Source of the DNA: Corallium rubrum
Lineage: Eukaryota > Cnidaria > Anthozoa > Scleralcyonacea > Coralliidae
Length of the DNA: 64,000 bases
Assembly: GCA_964035015.1 (NCBI GenBank)
Contig: OZ035997.1
Span: forward strand, 25,598,013 to 25,662,012
Reading direction: 5' to 3'
This document shows positions 1 through 9,692 of the stretch, one piece after another. How positions within the stretch are numbered: position 1 is the first letter of the stretch; the number at the start of each line of letters is the position of its first letter. The translations under genes were made by a program, and so were the position numbers. The notes below the pieces were generated by a model, which saw only the letters and a list, made by a program, of their open reading frames with translations, made no database searches and was not told the origin of the DNA.

Positions 1-602
1 TCATTATTTGAAATTCGCGTGCTTATACAAACTGGTATAACTATTATTATTAGGCAAAATATTGAGTATATTATTAATGATATATCGTGTGTTATATAGC
101 AATAATTCATATAGCTAAACGCCTGCTGTTAGTCCTATTTTAAAATATAATAAATTCAAACTGTTAATCATATAATATTTACTTATATTCGGCATACATC
201 AAATCTTTGTTTGGCTGACTGCACAGCAGGCGAATAAACAAACAGCATGTAGGGCATGACTCACAATAAGAAAGAAACAGTTATAAGGATACTTATAATT
301 AATTTTTTCGGCAATTAAATTAATAAAACGGTAGAACTACACATTTATCCTGTCTATAATATTATAGTACACCATCATACATAAAAAAATAATAAATAAT
401 TGTGAGGTTCATTAATATGATCTTAGTATAATGACTAGCATATACGATATTTGGCCTCGTGCGGGAGCTGAATTAAAACACATTCCAGTCCTGTTTTGTA
501 ACATTCCTCCCAGTCTGTCTGTAAAGCAGTCTGATTCACGATAGCGGCCACCATTTTTCAAGTAGGACTTAGTTACATTTTACTATATGTATATTATATA
601 GT
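1..602. other. AT-rich gene-free stretch
   Basis: No long open frame, RNA gene or clear repeat is visible here. The base composition is AT-rich and looks like ordinary intergenic DNA leading up to the MITE cluster that begins near 603. Confidence 0.5.
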
Positions 603-855
603 GACGGTTTTCCACTAGGCGAAAAATGTCGCGCGAAGCGACATTTTCTTTTGTCTCGTAAGTTCTCGAGTGGAACTAATTAGCCAAGACAAAATAAAAA
701 TGTCGAGTCGGTCGACAAATGTCGCCAAGTGGAAAACCGCCTTGTCAACCGACTCGACATTTTTCTTTTGTCTAGTTCCACTCGAGAGACAAAAGGTGCG
801 AGACAAAAGAAAACGTCGCTTCGCGTGACATTTTTCGCCTAGTGGAAAACCGCCT
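603..855. mobile_element. TTAA-flanked MITE, family A, copy 1
   Basis: The two ends are inverted copies of each other: CGGTTTTCCACTAGGCG on the left and its reverse complement on the right, each followed by a block built on GTCGCTTCGCG. TTAA follows the right end at 856-859. There is no coding capacity. The structure fits a non-autonomous DNA transposon, and TTAA targets are typical of the piggyBac superfamily. That superfamily assignment is inference, because no transposase is present. Confidence 0.75.
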
Positions 856-859
856 TTAA

Positions 860-1085
860 GGCTGAGACACACTGGACGCGAAACCGTAACGCGACGCGAT
901 TTTCCCGTTTTTAAAAGCAAATAAAAGTACCCTAGAAGTGAACATTTGGAGGTTTTGTATGCACTAGAATCAACAAGTTATCCATTGTTATTTTATCAAG
1001 CTTCTTATGAGGGACGAATTTATTCGGTTCCGAAATTACAAAAATCGCGTCGCGTTACGGGTTCGCGTCCGATGTGTCTCGGCCT
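860..1085. mobile_element. TTAA-flanked MITE, family B
   Basis: The left end (AGGCTGAGACACACTGGACG) is mirrored at 1042-1085 by an inverted copy built on GCGTCCGATGTGTCTCGGCC, with further matching GTAACGCGACGCGATTTT on each side. TTAA lies directly on both sides (856-859 and 1086-1089), as expected of a duplicated TTAA target. It is non-coding and a different family from the MITEs on either side. Confidence 0.75.
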
Positions 1086-1145
1086 TTAAGCCGGTTTTCA
1101 CTAGGCGGCTTTTTTCGCGCGAAGCGACTTTTTCTTTTGTCTTAA

Positions 1146-1297
1146 GCCGGTTTTCCACTAGGCGACTTTTTTCCCACTAAGCGACTTTTTCTTTTGTCTC
1201 ATGAGCTCTGAGCTGGAACTAATCAGAAATCTATTGAATTCGAACAAAAGGAAGTCGCTTAATTCGCGCGAAAAAAATCTCCTAGTGGAAAACCGGC
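1146..1297. mobile_element. Inner family A MITE (GCCGG-ended)
   Basis: Inverted ends GCCGGTTTTCCACTAGG and its reverse complement enclose a short non-coding body. TTAA flanks both ends (1142-1145 and 1298-1301), a clean TTAA target duplication. Confidence 0.78.
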
Positions 1298-1301
1298 TTA
1301 A

Positions 1302-1441
1302 AGGCGGTTTTCCACTAGGCGATTTATTTCGCGCGAAGCGACATTTTCTTTTGTCACGCAAGCTCTCGAGTGGAACTAATTAGCCAAGACAAAAGAAAAA
1401 TGTTGAGTCGGTCGACAAATGTCGCCTAGTGGAAAACCGCC
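1302..1441. mobile_element. Inner family A MITE (GGCGG-ended)
   Basis: Inverted ends AGGCGGTTTTCCACTAGG and its reverse complement, with TTAA on both sides (1298-1301 and 1442-1445). The body is close to copy 1 at 603-855, sharing CTCGAGTGGAACTAATTAGC. It is non-coding and sits directly next to the inner copy at 1146-1297, sharing one TTAA with it. Confidence 0.78.
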
Positions 1442-1670
1442 TTAATGAGCTCTGAGCTGGAACTAATCAGAAATCTAGTGAATTCGAACAAAAGAAAGTC
1501 GCTTCGCGCGAAATAAATCGCCTAGTGGAAAACCGGCTTCACATCCCATGGGTATTAATCAATACACCACTTTCATAATAGCGATTAATTTGAGTATTTC
1601 TTATGTGCATCTTAATCAGCCTTTCTGATCTCGTTTGTGTCTCAGCAATTCATGATCAAAAAAATCTTTG

Positions 1671-2211
1671 CCAACCTCGTCCCCAGGGCATTTTGCCTCC
1701 ACGTTGGGAGGTCGGCGAAAATGGCCCTGGCATCGGCTGGTCGATTCTATAATCGGATTGGCCGGTTTAAAAACTTGATTAATTCAGATACAGTGTAATT
1801 TATTCATCAAAATATGAATTGCAATAAATCCACTCTGCGAAGTTCATCCAAAGAGTTGTAACGATAGCTTTGGTTAAAGTCAAGAACAACTTTAGATATA
1901 TGTTTCTTCCCGACATTTAAATGTATCCTGGATGTATTATGATGAATAATGTATCCTGGATGGAGTATCATGATGAATAATGCTAGCCAGTTGCATTTAT
2001 GATAAAGGTTCACATGAGTGATTCGGCAGAGCCTTAAATATTTCTTATTTCTTATTCATGTATACGTATTATACAAAAACGAAACACAAAGACCGCATAA
2101 ATTTTCTTGCCAAAACACCCCAAAATTCTGGGTGTCACGTGACCAGCCGATGCCAGGGCCATTTTCGCCGACTCCCAACGTGGAGGCAAAATGCCCTGGG
2201 GACGAGGTTGA
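1671..2211. repeat. Inverted-repeat element, family C
   Basis: About 70 bases at 1671-1745 return as their reverse complement at 2141-2211, built on CCAGGGCATTTTGCCTCC and ATGGCCCTGGCATCGGCTGG. One arm recurs at 13020-13105, and the short GACCAGCCGATGCCAGGG segment recurs at 35939, 38864 and 41658. It is therefore a dispersed family. The class is unknown and there is no coding capacity. Confidence 0.65.
1918..2072. repeat. Direct repeat, left copy
   Basis: This segment (TGTATCCTGGAT, then CACATGAGTGATTCGGCAGAG, then ATTCATGTATAC) recurs in the same orientation at 3377-3517. The right copy abuts the 800-bp foldback element. Confidence 0.6.
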
Positions 2212-2453
2212 ATCTTTGCTTCAAGCTACTTCAAGCGGCTGGTCGATTCTATAATCTGATTGGTCGGTTTAAGAACTCAATTAATTAAACTAGAGTATTA
2301 GGCTGGGGGCTGTGGGTCAAAAACTAGCCTAGAAATGAAGTTTCGCTGGACACATTTAAAGAATAAGATTTCTTTAGTGGAAATGCAATTAAATGCGATG
2401 TAGATGTCAAATGAACTAATTGGCCCCAGAGTTAACAACCAGTTTGGTCAAGG

Positions 2454-2476
2454 GGGGGGGGGGGGGGGAGGGGGCT
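2454..2476. repeat. Poly-G tract
   Basis: A run of about 16 G broken by one A and continued by five G. It is a simple low-complexity tract in otherwise AT-rich, gene-free DNA. Confidence 0.9.
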
Positions 2477-2576
2477 AAATAATGACGTCATCTATTGTTG
2501 GAAAAATTATAAATTTTGGAAATCTGCAAGTTAAACATTTCTCCCAGATAGATCTATATAAGTGGACAAAAAAACT

Positions 2577-3376
2577 CAATTGGACTGATTACTTTCAGTC
2601 ATTCGTTACGGAAATATCGTACCCCAATTTTTTGAGAAATGCTGACTAAGCATTTTATATCTCTTTTTCATCTCTAAATGGTTCATTTCAAATCCTTTAT
2701 TTTTCTACCAGTAAAGCTTCTATTGAGAGACCATCTTTAAGAGAATGGTATAAAATATTTGTTTTGCGCTAGTACCTTAAATTCAGCACACAAGCGTGTC
2801 CATTAAAGGATCACAGCTTTTCTCTCAAAATGGTAATCGACAAACTGTGGAAATCAAGTTAAAATTTAACGTCCAGTGGAAAAACAAGAAACGATGCTAA
2901 TTATTTCGTCATTTCAGCCACAACTATTTTAATTGTCCAGTTTTTAGGCACCTCAGAAGGTCGTTGTACTACAAAATAAGCGTTTAGTTGTTCTTTTGCT
3001 TTGATATACTATTGATTGAAGTGGCATTTTGATACTAATTTGTAAGGATCTGGATGATTCATTGAATGCTTAGGAGTGTGGCAGAAAATCTAATTTTTGC
3101 TTGCTCTCCAAATTTTACTCCACATTATTAAAAGAAATTTGCCTTCTTCTGATGCACACACTGGAGTGCCGAATTAAAGATACTAGTGCTATGTAAATCT
3201 CTTAAGCCTCTCTCTAAGAGATGATCTGTTGAAGAACTTTACTGGTAGAAAAATAAAGGATTTGAAATTAACCATTTAGAGATAAAAAAGAGATAAAAAT
3301 GCTTAGTCAGCATTTTTCAAAAACTTTGGTGTACGATATTTCCGTAACGAATGACTGAAAGTAATCAGTCCAATTG
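2577..3376. mobile_element. 800-bp foldback (long terminal inverted repeat) element
   Basis: The first ~170 bases are mirrored by the last ~170. The outer ends are CAATTGGACTGATTAC and GTAATCAGTCCAATTG. Further in, TTCGTTACGGAAATATCGTA, TGCTGACTAAGCATTTT and CCTTTATTTTTCTACCAGTAAAG each have an inverted partner. The central ~450 bases are unique and non-coding. Such long arms are typical of foldback-type or non-autonomous DNA elements; the superfamily cannot be told. Confidence 0.75.
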
Positions 3377-3517
3377 AATGTATCCTGGATACTCGTGGAG
3401 AGTATGATTATGATGAATAATGCTGGCCAGTTGCTTTTCTGATAAAGGGTTCACATGAGTGATTCGGCAGAGCGTTAAATATTTCTCATTTATTATTCAT
3501 GTATACATATTATAGAA
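3377..3517. repeat. Direct repeat, right copy
   Basis: Second copy of the segment at 1918-2072, starting immediately after the right end of the foldback element. Confidence 0.6.
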
Positions 3518-3561
3518 TAAACAACTAGGGCGGGAAAAGGCTCTGGCATCGGCTGGTCACA

Positions 3562-3920
3562 GTATTCTATTTCACACTGCAACAATATATATCGCATCGC
3601 TATTAAGGTATGGGGAGAAAATTCGGCGATACAACAAGAGCTGCAGTCCAATGTTCAGAATTGGGTGGGTGGGTGGGAAGTCATTTTCACAATAAATCGG
3701 CATCAATATCAGGAATCACGATAAACCTTCCAATATAATACTGGGCTGCATTGCACGCTATGTATCCTACACCGCTGTACTTGACCACATTGACAATTTA
3801 TTCATAGTTTGTTGACCTTTATATGCGATGCTCTAATTTATGCAGTGTGAATAGTATTCTATTTCACACTGCAACAATATATATCGCATCGCTATTAAAG
3901 TATGGGGAGAAAATTCGCCT
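3562..3920. repeat. Hairpin repeat with duplicated arm
   Basis: The block TTTCACACTGCAACAATATA plus CGCATCGCTATTAA occurs at 3568-3612 and again at 3858-3898. Its imperfect reverse complement (ATGCGATGCTCTAATTTATG, then CAGTGTGAATAG) sits at 3822-3853 and again at 12645-12674. The 3818-3898 part can fold as one hairpin. It is non-coding. Confidence 0.55.
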
Positions 3921-4554
3921 CCCCACTCTTTCTGTAGCTTTCCATGCTTCTGTACACTACCAGGAGACTATTATTGGGCTCATATACCCCAATCCTTACA
4001 CCCCAAACCTTACACCCCAATTCTCACACCCCAATTCTCATCCTTTAACACAAGAGACCATTAATGATCGACTGCATGTTGAAGCCTTCCGCAAACTCCC
4101 AGCAACTGATAATATATTAAACTCTATCATTGATTTCGTCTTATAACATACTACTTACTTTACGGGATCGACAACGGATACCTAATTCCAAAACTAAACC
4201 CACCTAAAAAGAGACTATTGGTTTTCTGTAAAGTTGGACACAGACTGTGCCGTTTGCTATTGCTAAACATACGTTGGCGTGGAGGAAATGATACATTACA
4301 TATGGTGCTTAGTCCCTAGCATATGGCGCTTTTAGTCCCTAGCTCCGCGTGCCAAAGACTCCCCTAGGCTTAAACCCTACGCGCCAATCGTTAATACTTT
4401 CTTGTAGAAAGAAATCCAAAAGGCTGAGAAACTGTAGAATGGTTCATTCAGTTGAAATATAGCTAGCCGCGGTGATGGAGACGTTATGCGGCAATGTTTT
4501 CGTCCGTAGGAAAACCCAGAAAAGTCGAAGACGGCCTCGAACTTCGGCGGAAAC
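3921..4554. other. Gene-free stretch
   Basis: It includes a short local repetition of ACACCCCAA around 3990-4035. No gene or recognised element is visible. The 107-codon frame at 3823-4146 starts inside the hairpin repeat and is not supported. Confidence 0.45.
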
Positions 4555-4655
4555 ATTTTCTTAATCTAAACAAATATATTTATTCAAACAACAACATAAA
4601 TACCAGATTTGGTATATAAGATACATACATATAACATATAAACTGAAGTACGTGC

Positions 4656-5192
4656 TCAACTACTGTATAGACTTTCAAAACTTGTTAAAACATTAAAACA
4701 GTATTTAGCTACCAAAGTCATAATTGTTTTGTCTTGCATAGCAATGACATACATAAAAAGGTCTTGGTAGCTAAATTTAGTAAACGAGTTATTTATTTTA
4801 CAGAGACTTTCCATAAAATTAACTCTAAGATCGGCGAACTTTGTGTTTCTGCATGACATTAAAAGGTGTTGTTCGTTCCCAATCTCATTTAGATCACAAT
4901 GTTTGCATAATCTTTCACTGTATGAAACATTTCCGTATCGACCAATTTCAACAGGTAATTTATGAGCTGAAATTCTTAATTTTGTAACCGCTTGACGATG
5001 TTTGAAGTTGCGAATTGAAGAAAGATATTTTTCAAAGCCAAAATTTATTTTCAGTTTTTTAAAGACTTTTAATTTGCCATTATTTCCACCTTGTTGAATC
5101 TGCTCTTTCCAGTATTCGGTATAAAACTCATGTAATTTATTCCTCAAGTAATGGCAAAAATTTCCTTGTTCTTCGGGTGGTATTACAAAATT
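4656..5192 (-). pseudogene. C-terminal part of ORF2 beyond an in-frame stop
   Basis: This segment is in the same frame as ORF2 and follows its TAA (5193-5195) with no shift, so it reads as the ORF2 C-terminus cut off by a nonsense change. It carries a Cys/His cluster (LCKHCDLNE, then EQHLLMSC), which resembles the zinc-knuckle-like tail found after the reverse transcriptase in several non-LTR lineages. Without the stop, ORF2 would be about 1,160 codons. Only about 90 bases of 3' UTR separate it from the element's end. Confidence 0.8.
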
Positions 5193-8141
5193 TTAAAAAT
5201 TATTAACTTCTATATTACATAGTTGTAGTAAATATTTTGTGAATAATATTGGTTGTAAATTAGAGTCCATACAGACTCTCGCTGCTTCACCAGCGAGGGT
5301 ATCTGTAAAAGTTGAGCTTTTGATGCGAAACCAATATTTTGTTATAAGTGTGGCTATTTTATTAGATTTTGAGTGCACACCCAAGATTCTTTTGCAGAAT
5401 TTTAGATGTAGTCTTTCTATATCATTTGTTAATTTAAAAATTTTGGTTTTAAACATCGCAAAAGAGTTTATTTTACCCAGTAAGTATGGACCCCAAATTT
5501 CGCAGCTATACAGTAAAACGGGAACTACAGTTGAAGAGAAAAGTTTTAAAAGTAATTTTATTGGTACATTCTCCACGTTTGAAAAACTTTTGAATAAACA
5601 ATGATAGGCACGTATTGCTTTACCATAAAGTATTTTTTGTGTTCGTTTAAAATTACCGGAAAAGTGAAAAGTAATACCAAGGTAACAATATTCATCAACT
5701 TGCTCTAGAGCAATATTCCCAAAAGACCAAATTGATGAGAAGTGTGCACGTCTTTGGATTGGTGTTCCAAACAATAAAACTTTTGATTTTTTTAAATTAA
5801 TGTTCAACTTCCATTTCTTGGTGTAAAATTCAAGCTTTGTGAGACAGTTTTGTAAGCCAGACTTGGACTCGGATAGTAAAACTAAGTCGTCTGCGTAAAG
5901 TAAACAATTTAAATCAGTTTCATCAAGTTTTACTGGGGCACACGAGCTGTTAAATAGATTAGGTATATCATTGATAAACATGTTGAATAAGGTGGGACTT
6001 AGATTGCATCCTTGTTTTACCCCAATATGGGACTTAAAGAAAGGAGTACTTCCCTTATCCAATTTTACCGAGCAATCAACTGAGGAATACATACTTAGAA
6101 TTAGACGTATGAAATTCTTACTACAACCATATTGAATAAGTTTGAAGAAAAGTCCTTCTCTCCACACGCTGTCGTAGGCTTTTTTAAAGTCGATAAAACA
6201 GGCAAAAATTGGTTTTCGTTTTGACTTATAAACATCTATTAAAGTTTTAAGAACTAGTAAATGATCTGCTGTTCTGCAATTTTTCCGAAAACCGTTTTGA
6301 CATTTACTCATAATTTTGCACTCTTCCAGAAATTTAGTTAAACGAGTATTCATAATCAATGTGAAAAATTTTCCTAGACAGCTGCCTATACAAATTCCTC
6401 TATAGTTACTCGGGTCAATTGTACTACCTGATTTATATATTGGGACTATGAAACCCTTGGACCAATGTGATGGAAACACACCGTAGGATAGAACAGTATT
6501 AAACAATTTTACAAAATAGGATGGTAAAACTTCGACTGCTAACTTAATGATCTCATTGGACAGTGAATCACCGGCACTGGCTTTTTTGTTCTTTAATCTC
6601 TTTGACAGTTTGCACAATTCTTCAAGTGAGATTGGTTTGTCAAGGGTATCGTTTTTGCAGGCTGCCCAAATATTGAAATCCTTCACAATTTGAGCTTCGT
6701 TGCTTATCTTTTCAGTGTTGAAATTTATCTTGTTCAAATTTCTAAAATAATCAGACCATTCCGATGATGGTATTTCATTAGACGTACATGATTTACGTGT
6801 TTTTATAGAATTAACTAGCTTCCAGAATCCTTTAGGATTGTTATTGGATAAAATTTCAATTTGATTTAGTATAGAATTATGAAATTGTCTTTTTTGTTTC
6901 TTAACCATGCGTTTATATTCCTTTCTTTTTGAAAAAAATAGATGACGTAAATAGACATCATTAGGATATTTTGTCAGTAAACTTCCTAAATTTCTCAAAT
7001 TGTTTTTAAGAGTATGGCAATTTGTATCATACCATTTTTGTTTCACCTTTGTTTTGTTTTTATTGTTCGTTTTCTTTTGTTTCTTAGTATATAATACTTT
7101 TTGGGATGTATCACATAATATTTTGGAAAAATTAGTTACAAGCATATCAACATCGATTGATTTTTCGCTATATGTAGGCTGGAGAAACAATGAATCTAAT
7201 TTATTTTGTACTTCATTCGAGACCATAAATTCTCTCAAACAATCTTTCTGGTTCTCATTCCACACAAAAGACACAGGATGAGGCATTAATTTTAATGCAT
7301 CATCTGGAGTTTTGGGGATTTTAATTCTCATCACAAAAGATAAATAGGAATGATGAGAAAATTCAGTGATATCGGCTACTGTAAGGCTAATAATAGATGA
7401 AAGCAGGTCTTGTGAAACAATAACGTAATCAACAACACTTGCTCCATTATAAGTTTGACAAGTGAACTGACCAGTGAGATCTCCGTTGGTTCTACCATTT
7501 AGTGCAACCATACTATTGCCAATACATAAATCAATTAAAGATCGCCCATAAGAATTTACATGACAATCTCTTGAGGATCGCTTATCTAATGTGAGTGGGG
7601 TATAATTTTCATCCTCAAGAAATGGATCATCAATAAAATCATCTAGGATACCTATTCTAGCATTGAAATCTCCACATAAAATAACCTTACCCAAAACTGA
7701 AAATTTATAGATGCTATCTTGAAGATTTTCAAAATGATCAATATTAATTCGTGTTTCACGGGAGGAGTTTTGAGGTGGTATGTAAACAGTACAAATGAAA
7801 ATATCATGTGTAAGGTTGAAAAACGTTTTATCCAGTTTCCACCATACAAACTCTTCACTACTCTCTTTATCTAAAAATTTAATCCCTTTTCTAAGAGATG
7901 ATCTAACAAGAATTGTAATACCACCAGAACTTCTACGTGATTTTTGAGAAACTTCTTTTCGGCATTTTGAAAACGAAAAGAAACCATCAATATTAATATT
8001 ATTGTGACCATAGGGAAGCCAGGTCTCTACTAGTGAGATTAAATCAAAGTTTTGTAATTTTGAAATGAAGTCTGTATCATTAAGCTTACTAGACAGACCT
8101 TCAATATTCCAACTTGCAAACCGGAGAAAATTTTTTGCCAT
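5193..8141 (-). CDS. Non-LTR retrotransposon ORF2: endonuclease and reverse transcriptase
   Basis: 982 codons from a true ATG (MAKNFLRFASWNIEGL). Residues 1-265 form an exonuclease-endonuclease-phosphatase (APE-like) domain: the WNIEGLSSKLND start, ETWLPYG, CGDFNARIG near residue 155, and a SHHSYL motif near 261 in place of the usual SDH. The reverse transcriptase covers about residues 520-800, with FIDFKKAYDSVW near 648, GVKQGCNLSPTLFNMFI, the catalytic LLYADDLVLL near 749, and LKKSKVLLFG. By family knowledge the protein nicks target DNA and primes reverse transcription there. It ends in a premature TAA; the tail continues in the same frame downstream. ORF1 lies 42 bases upstream. Confidence 0.9.
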   Translation of the reverse strand: MAKNFLRFASWNIEGLSSKLNDTDFISKLQNFDLISLVETWLPYGHNNINIDGFFSFSKCRKEVSQKSRRSSGGITILVRSSLRKGIKFLDKESSEEFVWWKLDKTFFNLTHDIFICTVYIPPQNSSRETRINIDHFENLQDSIYKFSVLGKVILCGDFNARIGILDDFIDDPFLEDENYTPLTLDKRSSRDCHVNSYGRSLIDLCIGNSMVALNGRTNGDLTGQFTCQTYNGASVVDYVIVSQDLLSSIISLTVADITEFSHHSYLSFVMRIKIPKTPDDALKLMPHPVSFVWNENQKDCLREFMVSNEVQNKLDSLFLQPTYSEKSIDVDMLVTNFSKILCDTSQKVLYTKKQKKTNNKNKTKVKQKWYDTNCHTLKNNLRNLGSLLTKYPNDVYLRHLFFSKRKEYKRMVKKQKRQFHNSILNQIEILSNNNPKGFWKLVNSIKTRKSCTSNEIPSSEWSDYFRNLNKINFNTEKISNEAQIVKDFNIWAACKNDTLDKPISLEELCKLSKRLKNKKASAGDSLSNEIIKLAVEVLPSYFVKLFNTVLSYGVFPSHWSKGFIVPIYKSGSTIDPSNYRGICIGSCLGKFFTLIMNTRLTKFLEECKIMSKCQNGFRKNCRTADHLLVLKTLIDVYKSKRKPIFACFIDFKKAYDSVWREGLFFKLIQYGCSKNFIRLILSMYSSVDCSVKLDKGSTPFFKSHIGVKQGCNLSPTLFNMFINDIPNLFNSSCAPVKLDETDLNCLLYADDLVLLSESKSGLQNCLTKLEFYTKKWKLNINLKKSKVLLFGTPIQRRAHFSSIWSFGNIALEQVDEYCYLGITFHFSGNFKRTQKILYGKAIRAYHCLFKSFSNVENVPIKLLLKLFSSTVVPVLLYSCEIWGPYLLGKINSFAMFKTKIFKLTNDIERLHLKFCKRILGVHSKSNKIATLITKYWFRIKSSTFTDTLAGEAARVCMDSNLQPILFTKYLLQLCNIEVNNF

Positions 8142-8183
8142 TAATTGAAGTTTAACTACTAAAGAATTATTTGAGTAAACTAA

Positions 8184-9692
8184 TTAAACAAGTCTATTAT
8201 TAAAAAATGAAGGAATTGGTGGATACATTACCCTTTGATAATGCTGCTGCTGATTAATGCTAATATTGTTTTGAATCAGTCGATTCAATAAGTCTGATAT
8301 ATTCTTCAGCTGGTCTTGCATCCCAATTATCACAGGTTGAGGTACATTGTTACCGACGGTGCCTCTTGACTGTAAATCAATTGGTACATCTTGATGGCTC
8401 CTTGCTGAGTCATTGTGGAGGGTACTTCTCCGATCCTGGACTGTAAGATCTTGACTTCTCCGATCCTGGGCTGTAAGATCTTGACTTCTCCGATCCTGGG
8501 CTGTAAGATCTTGACTTCTCCAATCCTGGACTGTATGATCTTGATTTCTCCGATCCTGGACTGCACGATCTTGACTTCGGCGAGATACAAAAATCTCTCG
8601 TAATTCTCTCTTAATATTTTTCGCCAAAGCAGGAACACCAAATTTCCTGTTCAGGTGTTTGTCATCAAAATATAGGCGATTGTCATTTAAATTGCCGTTG
8701 TATACGTGACTAACATTTGGGATATCTTTAATTCTTTCGTTGATTGCTTTGTTGATCTTTGGGATTTCTCTGTCAAACTCATCTCGTCTTGGAGTAATAC
8801 TTGATAGAATAATTTCTTTGCCTGGAAATTTTCTAGTTGCCATATTAATCATTTCAGCTTGAGAGTTTATAATCTCTTCCGCTGGTAAATGTTCCGTATC
8901 GTTGACTCCGGTATGTATAATAATTCCTTTATTTACCGTAAATCTCGGAGAGTTTATAATATCTATTGCTTTGCTCGTTGTGTTACACGCAATCATTTTG
9001 CTATGTTTATTTGAACATAGTTTTTTAATGTCTATAAATTTTCTATTTGAATCACACAACATAACAAAGTCAAATTCGTCATTGATGGCAGATTTGTCGG
9101 AACTGTCTTTTGAATTGGATATTCTGGTGTTATTAATATCTTCATTCTGGATTTCTTTGATATGTTCCATATCCTGTTGAACTTGGTCATCTGTTTTGTC
9201 AGTATTTTTTGATTCTTTCGAGCTTTCATCAACAATTTGATTTGACAAAACAGGAATTGCATTGATTTCCTCGCTCGTAAAACTAACATCTTTCTCACCC
9301 TTCTTATGTAGTGCACATAACTCTTCTTCGAGTTTCTTATTGTTCTGTTCTAGTGATTTAACTCTTTTCAAAAGGTTAGCTTTCTCTTCTACTAGCGACC
9401 CTACTCGACCTTGTAAACGCTTAACTTCCGCTTCTGCAGTAATAATTCTTTCATGAATCTCATTTGTAAAAGTGTTTTGGTCCTTTCTGATGATGGATAG
9501 TTCATGCTTAAGATGCTTTAATTGACTTTCGATGGATTTTGATAGTTCATCTTTAGATTCAGAAATCATGCTATTTACAATTTTTACTTCAAGATTAGAA
9601 TTGGCTAAAGTTTTGTCTAATTTAGCTGTTATGTTTTCTAGATTATCAATGCGTTTGTTACACGCATTCAAACAATCAGATACTTGTTGCAA
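8184..9692 (-). CDS. Non-LTR retrotransposon ORF1: coiled coil plus SGNH hydrolase
   Basis: About 500 codons, open further upstream to about 9764 but with no ATG in the extension; the first in-frame codon used here is TTG, so the real start is unclear or lost. Residues 1-135 are heptad-rich and Lys/Glu-rich, typical of a coiled coil for ORF1 self-association. Residues about 205-370 are an SGNH/GDSL hydrolase: LCDSN with the nucleophilic Ser, HTGVND (block III), and FDDKHLNRKFG with the Asp/His pair. Next come five or six copies of a 10-residue repeat of the type DRRSQDLTAQ, then a Gln-rich tail. ORF1 proteins of this sort bind element RNA; the role of the esterase is not settled. It lies just upstream of ORF2. 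Confidence 0.85.
   Translation of the reverse strand: MQQVSDCLNACNKRIDNLENITAKLDKTLANSNLEVKIVNSMISESKDELSKSIESQLKHLKHELSIIRKDQNTFTNEIHERIITAEAEVKRLQGRVGSLVEEKANLLKRVKSLEQNNKKLEEELCALHKKGEKDVSFTSEEINAIPVLSNQIVDESSKESKNTDKTDDQVQQDMEHIKEIQNEDINNTRISNSKDSSDKSAINDEFDFVMLCDSNRKFIDIKKLCSNKHSKMIACNTTSKAIDIINSPRFTVNKGIIIHTGVNDTEHLPAEEIINSQAEMINMATRKFPGKEIILSSITPRRDEFDREIPKINKAINERIKDIPNVSHVYNGNLNDNRLYFDDKHLNRKFGVPALAKNIKRELREIFVSRRSQDRAVQDRRNQDHTVQDWRSQDLTAQDRRSQDLTAQDRRSQDLTVQDRRSTLHNDSARSHQDVPIDLQSRGTVGNNVPQPVIIGMQDQLKNISDLLNRLIQNNISINQQQHYQRVMYPPIPSFFNNRLV
8418..8580. repeat. 30-bp in-frame minisatellite inside ORF1
   Basis: Five to six copies of a 30-base unit (core TCCTGGGCTGTAAGATCTTG) run in tandem. 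Since 30 is a multiple of 3, the array encodes a decapeptide repeat without breaking ORF1. Neighbouring copies differ by only a few bases, so the expansion is fairly recent. Confidence 0.85.

Larger units (their letters stand above)
1090..1538. mobile_element. Outer family A MITE split by two inner MITEs
   Basis: A left half (1090-1141) and a right half (1446-1538) of one inverted-repeat element are separated by two smaller elements. The halves carry CCGGTTTTC and GAAAACCGG ends. Compared with the uninterrupted relative at 1146-1297, the break falls exactly at a TTAA, so the inner elements appear to have inserted into the outer one. It is non-coding. Confidence 0.7.
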
